Under the pieces are notes generated by a model that was given only the letters and a program-made list of their open reading frames with translations, did no database searches and was not told where the DNA came from. A program made the translations under genes and the position numbers. From an uncultured Roseateles sp. (GTDB taxonomy: Bacteria; Pseudomonadota; Gammaproteobacteria; Burkholderiales; Burkholderiaceae_C), in assembly GCF_963422335.1 (NCBI RefSeq), contig NZ_OY729424.1:1922001-1986000 (forward strand): a stretch of DNA of 64,000 nt. The letters run 5' to 3'. Positions 8,290 to 18,300 of the stretch are shown here, in pieces; position 1 is the first letter of the stretch; each line of letters opens with the position of its first letter.

Positions 8290-9888
8290 ATGAATTTCAA
8301 CAAGAATCCTGCCAAGTTTGGCAAGCAGCAGCTCACAGCGATCGCCGCAATCTTGATCGTCGGGACCGGCGCGGCCGCCTACATCCTGACCGGAGGCAAG
8401 TCCAAGCCGGAAGGTGACGGGCATGGCCACGAACAGCACAGCGAGGCCAAGGAACATGCCGATGGCGAGCACCATGGTGCCAAGGCCGCCGACGCGCATG
8501 ACCACGACAAGGGGCACGCCGACGATGAGCATCATGAAAAGGCGCCGGGCAAGGGCCCGCATGGCGGCAGCCTGTTCGCGGACGGCGATGCGAGTGTCGA
8601 GGTCGCGCTGTCCGAAGAAGGCGGCGAGCCGCACTTCCAGGTGTGGGGGTTCAACAAGAACCAGCCGGTTGCCGCGAATCAGATGAAGATCACCGCAACG
8701 CTGACCCGCGCCGACGGCGAGCGCATGGACGTGAGCTTTGGCACCGATGGTGCCGCGCTGAAGAGCCGGCAGGCGATCGAGGAGCCGCATGTGTTCGATG
8801 CCGCCTTTGTGGTCACGGTGGGCCAGCAGGTTGTTCGGTTCACCTTCAGTCGCGAGGAAGGCAAGGTCGAACTGACCGATGCGCAGATCAAGGCGGCAGG
8901 CATCAGCATCGCCACCAGCGGTCCAGCGCGCATCAAGTCTTCCATGCAACTGCCTGGCGAGATCCGGTTCAACGAAGATCGCACGGCCCATGTGGTGCCC
9001 CGAGTCGCTGGCGTGGTGGAAAGCGTGGCGGCCAGTCTGGGTCAACCGGTGAAGAAGGGGCAGTTGCTGGCCGTGATCGCCAGTTCGACCGTGTCCGAAC
9101 AGCGCAGCGAGTTTCTCTCGGCGCAGAAACGCTTGGCGCTCGCCAAGACCACCTTTGATCGCGAGAAGAAACTCTGGGAGGAGAAGATTTCCGCAGAGCA
9201 GGACTATCTTCAGGCGCAGCAGGCCTTGCGCGAAGCGGAGATCGCCGTGGCGAACTCCCAGCAAAAGCTTGTTGCCCTTGGCGCCATCCCCAGTGCCACC
9301 ACCGGCCTGAACCGCTACGAGCTGCGCGCGCCGTTTGACGGCGTCATCGTGGAGAAGCACATCGCCATGGGCGAGTCGGTGAAGGAGGACGCACAGGTGT
9401 TCACGGTGTCCGACCTGTCCAGTGTTTGGGCCGAAATCAGCGTGCCGGCCAGAGATCTGCCGCTGGTGCGCGTGGGCGAAACGGTCAGCATCAAGGCTTC
9501 CGCCTTCGACTCCAAGGCTGCCGGCAAGGTGGCCTATGTGGGCGCTCTCATTGGCGAGCAGACCCGCACCGCCTTGGCGCGTGTCACCCTGGCCAATCCC
9601 CAGGGTGTCTGGCGCCCCGGCCTGTTCGTCAACGTGGAACTGACCGCGGCGGAGAACGAGGTGCCGGTGAGTGTCTCTGCGGACGCGATCCAGACCCTGG
9701 CCGACAAGCCCGCCATCTTCCTCAAGGTCAAAGGTGGCTTCGTCGCACAACCGGTGGAGACCGGCCGCAGCGACGGCAAGCTGACCGAAGTGGTCAAGGG
9801 ACTCAAGGCCGGGGCGTCCTACGCCGCGGCCGGCAGCTTCGTCGTCAAGTCCGAGTTGGGCAAGGCATCTGCCGAACACTCCCACTGA
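8290..9888 (+). CDS. czcB: CzcB periplasmic adaptor (membrane fusion protein)
   Basis: A 532-residue adaptor. An N-terminal membrane anchor (about 17-37) is followed by a long His/Asp/Glu-rich stretch (residues 40-95, with repeated GH, HDH and EHH) that probably binds metal, a CzcB N-terminal domain, an alpha hairpin, a lipoyl half-motif pair (PRVAGVVESVAASLGQPVKK and RAPFDGVIVEKHIAMGESV) and a beta-barrel. It links the RND pump to CzcC. The long His-rich insert and length agree with Cupriavidus CzcB (about 520 residues). Confidence 0.9.
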   Translation: MNFNKNPAKFGKQQLTAIAAILIVGTGAAAYILTGGKSKPEGDGHGHEQHSEAKEHADGEHHGAKAADAHDHDKGHADDEHHEKAPGKGPHGGSLFADGDASVEVALSEEGGEPHFQVWGFNKNQPVAANQMKITATLTRADGERMDVSFGTDGAALKSRQAIEEPHVFDAAFVVTVGQQVVRFTFSREEGKVELTDAQIKAAGISIATSGPARIKSSMQLPGEIRFNEDRTAHVVPRVAGVVESVAASLGQPVKKGQLLAVIASSTVSEQRSEFLSAQKRLALAKTTFDREKKLWEEKISAEQDYLQAQQALREAEIAVANSQQKLVALGAIPSATTGLNRYELRAPFDGVIVEKHIAMGESVKEDAQVFTVSDLSSVWAEISVPARDLPLVRVGETVSIKASAFDSKAAGKVAYVGALIGEQTRTALARVTLANPQGVWRPGLFVNVELTAAENEVPVSVSADAIQTLADKPAIFLKVKGGFVAQPVETGRSDGKLTEVVKGLKAGASYAAAGSFVVKSELGKASAEHSH

Positions 9889-9902
9889 GCCCGAGATCAA
9901 TC

Positions 9903-12900
9903 ATGTTTGAACGCCTTATTCGCTTTGCCATCGAGCAGCGGTGGTTGGTTCTGCTGACCGTCCTGGGCATGGCCGCACTGGGAGTCTTCAGCTATCAGAA
10001 GCTGCCCATCGACGCCGTGCCCGACATCACCAACGTCCAGGTTCAGATCAATACGCAGGCACCTGGCTACTCGCCGCTTGAAACCGAGCAGCGCGTGACC
10101 TACCCCATCGAGACCGTGATGGCCGGCCTGCCCAATCTTGAACAGACCCGCTCGCTGTCCCGCTACGGCCTGTCTCAGGTGACCGTGATCTTCAAGGATG
10201 GCACTGACATCTATTTCGCGCGGCAACTCGTGAACGAGCGCATCCAGGAGGCGCGCGACAAGATGCCCACGGGCATCACACCGGCATTGGGGCCGATCTC
10301 TACGGGACTGGGCGAAATCTATCTGTGGACGGTGGAGGCCAAGGACGGTGCCAAGAAGCCTGACGGCTCGCCATACACCGCCACCGATCTACGCGAGATC
10401 CAGGACTGGGTCATCAAGCCGCAACTGCGCAATGTGCCGGGCGTCACCGAGATCAATTCGATCGGGGGCTTTGCCAAGGAGTACCAGGTCGCGCCGCTGC
10501 CAGAACGTCTAGCCGCCTATGGCCTCACGCTGCCGGAGATCGTCAATGCGCTGGAGCGCAACAACGCCAATGTGGGCGCGGGCTACATCGAGAAGCGCGG
10601 CGAGCAGTACCTGATCCGTGCGCCGGGGCAGGTTCGAGGCATCGAGGACATCCGCGAGGTCATCGTCGGCACCGCCAAAGGCCAGCCCATCCGCATCAAG
10701 GACGTCGCCGAGGTCGGCCTCGGTCGCGAGTTGCGCACGGGTGCTGCCACCGACAACGGGCGCGAAGTGGTGCTCGGCACGGTGTTCATGCTGATCGGGC
10801 AGAACAGCCGCACGGTCTCTCAGGCCGTCGACAAGAAGATGCTGGAGATCAATCGTTCCTTGCCCGAAGGTGTGCATGCCGTCACCGTGTACGACCGCAC
10901 CACGCTGGTTGACAAGGCCATCAGCACCGTCAAGAAGAACTTGCTCGAAGGCGCTGTGCTGGTGATCGTGATCCTGTTCATGTTCCTGGGCAACATTCGG
11001 GCTGCTTTGATCACCGCATTGATCATCCCCTTGTCCATGCTCTTCACATTCACTGGCATGGTGACTTACAAGGTCAGTGCCAATTTGATGAGCTTGGGCG
11101 CGCTGGACTTCGGCATCATCATCGACGGCGCGGTGGTGATTGTGGAGAACTGTGTCAGGCGCCTGGCCCATGCGCAAGCCCATTTCGGCCGTCCGCTCAC
11201 GCGGGCCGAGCGCTTCCACGAGGTGTTCGTTGCGTCCAAGGAGTCGCGCCGTGCGCTGCTGTTCGGGCAGCTCATCATCATGGTGGTTTACCTGCCCATC
11301 TTCGCCCTGACAGGTGTCGAAGGAAAAATGTTCCATCCGATGGCGATGACGGTCGTGATCGCCTTGCTCGGCGCCATGATCTTGTCGGTCACCTTCATCC
11401 CCGCGGCGGTGGCGCTCTTCATTGGCGAGCGGGTCTCCGAGAAAGAGAACGCCCTCATGGCGATCGCTAAGCGCTGGTACACGCCGGTGCTGGGCAAGGC
11501 CATGGCCGCCAAGCCGGTGGTGTTGACCTTTGCCGCCGTGACCGTGGTGCTGAGTGCGCTGCTGGCCACGCGCATGGGCAGCGAATTTGTGCCCAACCTG
11601 AACGAGGGGGATTTCGCCATCCAGGCTTTGCGCATCCCGGGCACCAGCCTGTCGCAATCGGTTGCCATGCAGCAGCAGATCGAGAAGACGCTGAAGGACA
11701 AGTTCCCGGAGATTGACCGTGTGTTCGCCCGTACGGGCACCGCCGAGATTGCATCGGACCCCATGCCGCCCAATATCTCGGACGGCTACATCATGCTCAA
11801 GCCCGTGAGCGCCTGGCCCGACCCGTCGCGCTCGCGTGATGATTTGCTGCAAGCGGTGCAGGCCGAGGTGAACAAGATCCCGGGCAACAACTACGAGTTC
11901 TCGCAGCCGATCCAGCTGCGCTTCAATGAATTGATCTCCGGCGTTCGAAGCGACGTCGCCATCAAGGTCTTCGGCGACGACATGGAGGTTTTGAACAAGA
12001 CGGCGGAATCGATCTCGACCATGCTCCAGAAGATAGCGGGCGCCTCCGAGGTCAAGGTCGAGCAGACCACGGGCCTGCCGATGCTGACCGTGCAGATCGA
12101 TCGCGAAAAGAGTTCGCGCTACGGCCTCAACGTCGGAGACATCCAGGAGACCCTGGCCACCGCGATGGGGGGGCGCGAGGCGGGAACGGTGTTCGAGGGT
12201 GACCGCCGCTTTGACATCAAAGTCAGGTTGCCCGAGAGTGTTCGAGGCGATATCGAGGCGATGAAACGCCTGCCGATCGCGCTGCCGCGCGCGGCCGACG
12301 GGCGAGCCCATTTCATCCCCTTGTCCGAGGTTGCGACTTTGGAAGTATCGCCGGGGCCCAACCAGGTCAGCCGGGAAAACGGCAAGCGCCGTATCGTCGT
12401 CAGCGCCAATGTGCGAGGCCGCGACATCGGTTCGTTCGTTGCCGACGCCGAGCAGGGGCTCGCGCAGATCAAGATCCCGACCGGCTACTGGACCAGTTGG
12501 GGCGGCACGTTCGAGAACCTGCAGTCCGCAACGCAGCGCCTGCAGGTCGTGGTGCCGGTCTCCCTGTTATTGGTCTTCACCCTGCTGTTCGCCATGTTCG
12601 GCAATGTCAAGGACGGCCTGCTGGTGTTCACTGGCATTCCCTTCGCCCTGACTGGCGGCATCATCGCCTTGTGGTTGCGGGACATCCCGTTGTCGATCTC
12701 CGCGGCCGTCGGCTTCATTGCCCTGTCCGGCGTGGCCGTTCTGAATGGCCTGGTGATGATCTCGTACATCCGCAGCCTGCGCGAAGAAGGCAAGCCGCTG
12801 GACGAAGCCGTTCATGAGGGGGCGTTGACACGCTTGCGGCCGGTGTTGATGACGGCCCTGGTCGCCTCCTTGGGCTTCGTGCCGATGGCCATCGCCACCG

Positions 12901-13076
12901 GTACGGGGGCGGAAGTTCAGCGCCCACTGGCAACCGTCGTGATTGGCGGCATCTTGTCGTCCACCTTGCTGACCCTGCTGGTGCTGCCGCTGCTGTACAG
13001 CATGGTTCATAAACCCGACGAGGTGGACGAGGATGTCTCGGCTGATCCACCTCATCCCGAGCCGGTGCCGCATTGA
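9903..13076 (+). CDS. czcA: CzcA heavy-metal RND efflux pump (HME family)
   Basis: A 1057-residue proton-driven RND transporter with twelve membrane helices and two large periplasmic loops. The TM4 motif LDFGIIIDGAVVIVEN contains D402 and D408 at the positions reported as essential in C. metallidurans CzcA; this is the divalent-cation (Co/Zn/Cd) signature, not the Cu/Ag one. The frame is open far upstream, but the start at 9903 is set by MFERLIRFAIEQRW and lies 15 bases after czcB. It is complete and is the pump of the czcICBA operon. Confidence 0.93.
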   Translation: MFERLIRFAIEQRWLVLLTVLGMAALGVFSYQKLPIDAVPDITNVQVQINTQAPGYSPLETEQRVTYPIETVMAGLPNLEQTRSLSRYGLSQVTVIFKDGTDIYFARQLVNERIQEARDKMPTGITPALGPISTGLGEIYLWTVEAKDGAKKPDGSPYTATDLREIQDWVIKPQLRNVPGVTEINSIGGFAKEYQVAPLPERLAAYGLTLPEIVNALERNNANVGAGYIEKRGEQYLIRAPGQVRGIEDIREVIVGTAKGQPIRIKDVAEVGLGRELRTGAATDNGREVVLGTVFMLIGQNSRTVSQAVDKKMLEINRSLPEGVHAVTVYDRTTLVDKAISTVKKNLLEGAVLVIVILFMFLGNIRAALITALIIPLSMLFTFTGMVTYKVSANLMSLGALDFGIIIDGAVVIVENCVRRLAHAQAHFGRPLTRAERFHEVFVASKESRRALLFGQLIIMVVYLPIFALTGVEGKMFHPMAMTVVIALLGAMILSVTFIPAAVALFIGERVSEKENALMAIAKRWYTPVLGKAMAAKPVVLTFAAVTVVLSALLATRMGSEFVPNLNEGDFAIQALRIPGTSLSQSVAMQQQIEKTLKDKFPEIDRVFARTGTAEIASDPMPPNISDGYIMLKPVSAWPDPSRSRDDLLQAVQAEVNKIPGNNYEFSQPIQLRFNELISGVRSDVAIKVFGDDMEVLNKTAESISTMLQKIAGASEVKVEQTTGLPMLTVQIDREKSSRYGLNVGDIQETLATAMGGREAGTVFEGDRRFDIKVRLPESVRGDIEAMKRLPIALPRAADGRAHFIPLSEVATLEVSPGPNQVSRENGKRRIVVSANVRGRDIGSFVADAEQGLAQIKIPTGYWTSWGGTFENLQSATQRLQVVVPVSLLLVFTLLFAMFGNVKDGLLVFTGIPFALTGGIIALWLRDIPLSISAAVGFIALSGVAVLNGLVMISYIRSLREEGKPLDEAVHEGALTRLRPVLMTALVASLGFVPMAIATGTGAEVQRPLATVVIGGILSSTLLTLLVLPLLYSMVHKPDEVDEDVSADPPHPEPVPH

Positions 13077-13127
13077 GACTGAGCGAGCACGCAGCGTTTT
13101 CTCAGGCGTGAACTGAAGGAGATTGTG

Positions 13128-13691
13128 ATGATGAATCGTCGAACGTGGTTGATGGTGCCGGCGGGATTCGCCGTGGTGGCATTGGCAGGCTGTGCCAGCG
13201 AACCGATTCGTCGTCGCGATCCGAGCGGTCACGCCTGCTTTGCGCCATTGTCTCGAAGACGATCAAAACGGCTCACCTGCGGTGACACGACGGCGCCGAC
13301 ACCGGCGGCCGAGGCCGAGGCCAGGCAGCTCTTGCCGCACCGCGATCTATTTACCCTCTACATTCTGCGCGAGCGATTGGGCGATGTCGGCAACGCGGTG
13401 CCGGTGGCGGTGGATGGTCGGCCTGGGCTGGTGACCATCCCGTTTGGCTTCGCGCGACTTCGCCTCAGTCCTGGCCCCCACGTGGTAGCCACGCGATGGA
13501 ATGGGCAAGAACGCTCGATTCAACTTGACGGCAAACCGGGCGAAGTCCAGTTTGTCGAGCTCCACTTGAGCAACCGTTTCTGGGGGGACGACTACGAATG
13601 GACACGCGAAGGTCACGCTTCAATGGCGCAACGGATCCGAGGCATTCAGTTCATTGCCGATCTGGACCTTTCCAACAATGCTTCGTCCTGA
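13128..13691 (+). CDS. putative lipoprotein of unknown function, downstream of czcA
   Basis: A 187-residue protein with a lipoprotein-type signal (ALAGC around residues 17-21), so it is probably anchored in the outer or inner membrane facing the periplasm. The body has a PEGA-like beta pattern (VDGRPGLVTIPFGFARLRLSPGPHVV), but I do not recognise a specific family. An ATG at 13128 lies 7 bases after GAAGGA; a GTG one codon upstream is in frame. It lies 51 bases after czcA and could be its last co-transcribed gene. Confidence 0.55.
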   Translation: MMNRRTWLMVPAGFAVVALAGCASEPIRRRDPSGHACFAPLSRRRSKRLTCGDTTAPTPAAEAEARQLLPHRDLFTLYILRERLGDVGNAVPVAVDGRPGLVTIPFGFARLRLSPGPHVVATRWNGQERSIQLDGKPGEVQFVELHLSNRFWGDDYEWTREGHASMAQRIRGIQFIADLDLSNNASS

Positions 13692-13753
13692 GGGGCCTGC
13701 GCAGAATCGCGCTTGCCGAGTCGCCAAAGGGTTGAACGGGAGAATTCGACGCC

Positions 13754-13951
13754 ATGCCTGCTGATTTTGGCCACTGGCAAGCGCAACATGGCCCAGTCGT
13801 CACCTTGATGGTGGCGTTCGCGGTGATCGGCGTGATCGCTTGCGTGGTCCTGGCGATTTATTTGAACCGGCGTGAACGCCAGGATCGCGACCGGCGCCGT
13901 GAAGAAACACGGCTTCGGCGCAGCAGGGACAAAAAGCACCGCCGAAGATAG
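13754..13951 (+). CDS. small single-pass membrane protein, hypothetical
   Basis: A 65-residue protein with one membrane helix (about 16-38) and a very basic Arg/Lys-rich tail, giving an N-out/C-in prediction. A weak ribosome binding site (GGGAG) stands about 11 bases upstream. I do not recognise it. It converges with the CDF transporter gene, and may be the last gene of the czc operon. Confidence 0.4.
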   Translation: MPADFGHWQAQHGPVVTLMVAFAVIGVIACVVLAIYLNRRERQDRDRRREETRLRRSRDKKHRRR

Positions 13952-13991
13952 CCATGGTTGTGCTGCGAGAACCCTAACCGCAGTACCGCGG

Positions 13992-14960
13992 TCAGTGGGC
14001 GTGCCCCTGGTGTCCGGTCGAACCGGCAGCCGGCTCGCGCACCTTGCTCGCTGGTGGCAGATAGGTGTGCCCGCTGTCGACGTCCTCGCAGGGCGTGTGT
14101 TCCAGTTGGAGCGTCACATGGTGCATGTCAAAGCGATCCGAAAGCATGCTGCGCAAGGCAGTCAGAAGCTGCCCGGCCTCGACCCTGTTGCGGTCATACA
14201 CGATGTGGCTGCTCAGGCTGTGCTTGCCACTCGTCAACGACCAGATGTGCAGGTCATGCACGCCCGTGACGCCCGCTTCGTCAGCCAACGATTGCTCGAT
14301 CGCCTTGAAATCCACGCCTTCGGGCACCCCTTCAAGCAGGATGTTCACGGTGTCCTTCAGCAGGATCCAGGTGCGCGGGAGGACCCAGAGCCCAATGCCA
14401 ACGGCGACCAGCGTGTCCACCCAGGCCCAGCCCGTGTATCGGATCACCACGGCCGCAACGATCACGCCGATGGAGCCCAGCAGGTCGCTCCAGACCTCCA
14501 GGTAAGCCCCCTTCAGATTCAGGCTGTCGTCCTTGCCCTTGCTGAGCAGGCGCATGCTGATCAGGTTGATGACCAGTCCAAGCGCTGCGACCGCCATCAT
14601 GCCCGTCGGCTGGACTTCAGCGGGGTTGTTGAAACGCTGCCAGGCTTCGTAGAGGATGTAGATGGCAACCGCGAACAGCAGCAGTGCGTTGAACGCCGCC
14701 GCGAGGATTTCGAAGCGGTGGTAGCCATAGGTGCGCTGCGCATCCGCCGGGCGGCGTGCGAGGCGAACGGCGGCCAGCGCAATACCCAGCGCCGCCGCAT
14801 CCGTGAACATGTGCGCCGCGTCGGCCAGCAACGCCAGGCTGTTGAGCAGCACACCGGCAATCACTTCCGCGACCAGGAAGGTGCTCGTCAAGCCCAGCGA
14901 AATCCAGAGCGTGCTTTCGTTCTGATTCTCCGGCAATGCGTGTGAGTGGCCTGCGCCCAT
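13992..14960 (-). CDS. czcD: cation diffusion facilitator (CzcD type)
   Basis: A 322-residue six-helix CDF transporter exporting Zn/Co/Cd from cytoplasm to periplasm. TM2 has the metal site LLADAAHMFTDAAAL (HxxxD). TM5 reads AYLEVWSDLLGSIGV, with Glu where ZitB/CzcD proteins usually have His (HxxxD), so the transport site would be HD-ED. A C-terminal ferredoxin-like domain follows. Its N terminus is His-containing (MGAGHSHALPENQ). I chose the ATG at 14960, preceded by AAGGGGAC. It is the last gene of the minus-strand efflux operon. Confidence 0.88.
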   Translation of the reverse strand: MGAGHSHALPENQNESTLWISLGLTSTFLVAEVIAGVLLNSLALLADAAHMFTDAAALGIALAAVRLARRPADAQRTYGYHRFEILAAAFNALLLFAVAIYILYEAWQRFNNPAEVQPTGMMAVAALGLVINLISMRLLSKGKDDSLNLKGAYLEVWSDLLGSIGVIVAAVVIRYTGWAWVDTLVAVGIGLWVLPRTWILLKDTVNILLEGVPEGVDFKAIEQSLADEAGVTGVHDLHIWSLTSGKHSLSSHIVYDRNRVEAGQLLTALRSMLSDRFDMHHVTLQLEHTPCEDVDSGHTYLPPASKVREPAAGSTGHQGHAH

Positions 14961-15059
14961 GAAAGTCCCCTTGCTCAAGTCCGGTTGGAATGAAGACCCG
15001 TCGGCGCGGACCCTTGGATCAACGCCGATGAGCCGAATGCCGGCAATCCGCGGATCGAC

Positions 15060-15395
15060 CTATGTGATGGCGACCGCGCTTGCGATGTCCGCCACGTAGA
15101 TCCATCCCGACTTCGCTTGCCCGGTGCGGCCCGCCCGGCGAATTGCGTCCACCAGTTCATCGACGTGCTCGTCGACGCAATGCAGCTCCAACTTGTACTC
15201 GTTGACCACCTCCTCGCCGAGGTCCACTGAGTAGTGGCGCTCGTCGTCGTCCAGAGGCACCAGCGAGCCCTTGACCATGTAGACAGTCAGGTTGTGTTCG
15301 CCATTGCCCGCAGCGGCCCAGGCGGAAGAGTTCTTGAGCGCGCTGATGACATCGGCAATCCGGTTGCGGTGGATGTAGGCCTTGATTTCTTTCAT
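15060..15395 (-). CDS. PII-like signalling protein associated with metal efflux (PII-NG type)
   Basis: A 111-residue PII-fold protein starting MKEIKAYIHRNRIADVISAL. It has a shortened T-loop region and ends RAGRTGQAKSGWIYVADIAS. The uridylylation tyrosine of GlnB is not conserved in context. Members of this group (PII-NG) are known to be encoded next to CusA/CzcA pumps and may sense metal or an adenine nucleotide to gate the pump. The start overlaps the RND gene stop by 4 bases (ATGA), implying coupled, stoichiometric synthesis. Confidence 0.8.
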   Translation of the reverse strand: MKEIKAYIHRNRIADVISALKNSSAWAAAGNGEHNLTVYMVKGSLVPLDDDERHYSVDLGEEVVNEYKLELHCVDEHVDELVDAIRRAGRTGQAKSGWIYVADIASAVAIT

Positions 15396-18300
15396 GACGA
15401 TGCTCCTTCAATGGAAACGCTTTCGGTGCCCGGCCGCTGCGCACGGCGTTCGGCCCGCAGCTCCGACCACTCGTAGATCAACGGCAGCAGCAGCAGCGTC
15501 AGCGCCGTAGAGGTGAACAATCCGCCCACCACCACGGTGGCCAGCGGACGTTGAGTCTCCGCGCCGACACCGGTGGACAGCAGCATCGGAACCAAGCCCA
15601 GGATGGCCACCGACGCCGTCATCAACACGGGTCGCAGCCGCATGGCCGCCCCTTGGCGCACGGCCTCTCGAATGGACAGTCCTCGCCGTCGCTGGTCGTT
15701 GAGGAAGGACACCATCACGATGCCATTGAGCATCGCGACACCGAACACGGCAATGAAGCCGATCGCCGAGGGCACCGACAGGTACTGGCCGCTGATGAAC
15801 AGGCCCAGGATGCCACCGATGATGGCAAACGGCACATTGGCGATGATCAGCGAAGCATGTCGCACCGAGTTGAATGCGGTGTACAGCAGCATGAAGATCA
15901 GCCCGATGGTCAGGGGCACGATCACCGCCAGACGCGCCATGGCGCGCTGTTGGTTCTCGAACGCACCACCCCATTCGACCCAGTAGCCGGCAGGCAGCTT
16001 GATCTGCTCCTTGATCCGGGCGTTGGCCTCCGTGACAAAGCTGTCCACATCACGGCCCTTCACATCGAGTTGCAGCACCGAGTAGCGCTGCAGGGATTCC
16101 CGACGAACGAAGGAATAGCCCTCGTCGAGCTCAATCGTCGCCACCTGAGAGAACGGCACCAAGGCACCTTCGCCGGTGCGGATGGGAATGGCCGCGATGG
16201 CCGCCGGGTCGGCACGGAAGCCATCCGACAGACGCACCGCAATGTCAAAACGTCGGGTGCCGTCGATCAGCGTCGAAACCGTCTGACCGCCGATGCCGGC
16301 CTGGACGACTTCGAGAATGTCATCGGCGTTGATGCCGAAGCGCGACGCCGCCTCCCGGTTGACCTTGATGATCAACTGCGGCTTGCCCTTGTTGGCCTCC
16401 GCGGACAGGTCGGCCGCGCCCGGCACCTTGTCGAGCACGCCCTTGAGCTGCGCGGTCAGACGGTCCAGCGTCTCCAGGTCTTCGCCGTAGAGCTTGAGCG
16501 CCAGCGTGGCACGCACACCCGAGATCAGCTCCTCAACGCGCGACTGGATGGGTTGGGTCGCGCCGAAGACCGCCGTCGGTACCACCTTCTCCATCGCCTC
16601 CTGCATCTCTGAAGCGAGCTTCGCGTACGACATCTTCTCGGGCCATTCCGACTGGGGCTTGGTGTCGAGGTTGATCTCCATATAGTTCACGTCGGTTGTC
16701 TCGCCGCCTTCGGCGCGACCGATTGTGGCCAGCACCGAGCGCACCTGCGGAAACTTCTTGTGCAGTTCGTCGCTCACCACGTTCGACACCCGGATCGACT
16801 CATCGAGCGAGGTCGACGGGATGCCGGTCACCCGGAACTGGATCGTGCCTTCCTGCAAGGTGGGCATGAACTCCTTGCCCAGGAATGGGAACAAGGCCAG
16901 TGACCCGATCAGCAGCAGCACGGCGGAGCCAACGACCGGCTTCTTGTGCTCCAGCGCCCAGTCCAGCAAGGGCAGGTAGGCCCGTTTGCACCAGCGCACC
17001 AGGAAGGTGTCACGCTCCTCCTTGGGCTTCAGGATCAGGGCCGCCAGCACCGGCACCAGCGTCATCGACAGCAGCAGCGAGCCCGCCATCGCAAACGTGA
17101 TCGTGAAGGCCATGGGTTTGAACAGCTTGCCCTCCAGGCCGGTCAGCGAAAACAGCGGCATGAAGACCACGATGATGATCAGAATCGCGAATGCGATCGG
17201 GTTCATCACCTCGCGCGCTGCTTCGAGGATCAGGTGGGTCTTCTGGATGGGCTTGCCCGTTTCCTTGGCGGACTCCTTCGCATGGGCCAGCAGGCGGAAT
17301 GCGTTTTCCACCATGACGACCGCGCCATCCACCATCATCCCGGTACCGATGGCCAGGCCCGCCAGCGACATCAGATTCGCCGAGACGCCGAACTGCTGCA
17401 TCAGGATGAAGGCAATCAGCATCGCCATCGGCAAGGTGACGATCACGACGATGGCGGAACGGAACTCACCGAGAAACAGGAACAGGATGATCGCGACCAG
17501 CACCGCGCCTTCGACCAGCGAGCTTTCCGCGGTCTTGAGGGCTTTGTCGACGAGTTCGGTGCGGTCGTAGATTGGCACCAATGTGACCCCCTTGGGCAGG
17601 GCCGCCTGCGCGATGGCCAGCTTGGCCTTGACGGCGTCGACGACGCTCTTGGCATTCTCGTTCACGCGGGACAGGGCGATGCCCAGCACGGCCTCCTTGC
17701 CGTCGCGGGTCACGGCCCCGAAGCGCGGCGCCGCGGCCTCTTTGACCTCGGCCACGTCGCGCACGTAGATGGGAGCACCACTGCGCTCGGCCACCACGAT
17801 GCTGGCGATGTCAGTGGTGTTGGTCACCAGGCCCAGACCACGCACCAGGTACTGCTCCGACCCCAGTGTGAGCGACTGACCGCCCACCTGCTTGTTATTG
17901 GCCGCCAAGCGCTCCATCACCTGCTTGAACGACAGGCCGTACTTGATGAGCTTGCGCGGGTCTATTTGCACCTGGTATTGCTTCTGGTCTCCGCCCCAGG
18001 AGACCACGTCGTCCACGCCTGGCGCGGTGCGCAGGATCAGCCGCACGGTCCAGTCATGCAATGTGCGCAAGTCCATTGCATTGAGCTTCTTGTCGGCCGA
18101 CTCGATCGTGTACCAGAACACCTGGCCCAGGCCCGAACTGTTGGGGCCGAGCACCGGCTCGCCGTAGCCTTGCGGCAGGCGGCCTTTGGCTTCTTGGAGT
18201 TTTTCGCCCACCAAGCGGCGGGCAAAGTAGATATCGACGTTGTCCTTGAAATAGATGCCGACATAGGACAGGCCGAACAGCGACACCGAACGCACTTCCT

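Noticed and set aside
9426..9902. N-terminal extension of czcA
   Set aside because: The extra 159 codons lie inside czcB in another frame; CzcA proteins start at MFERLIRFAI.
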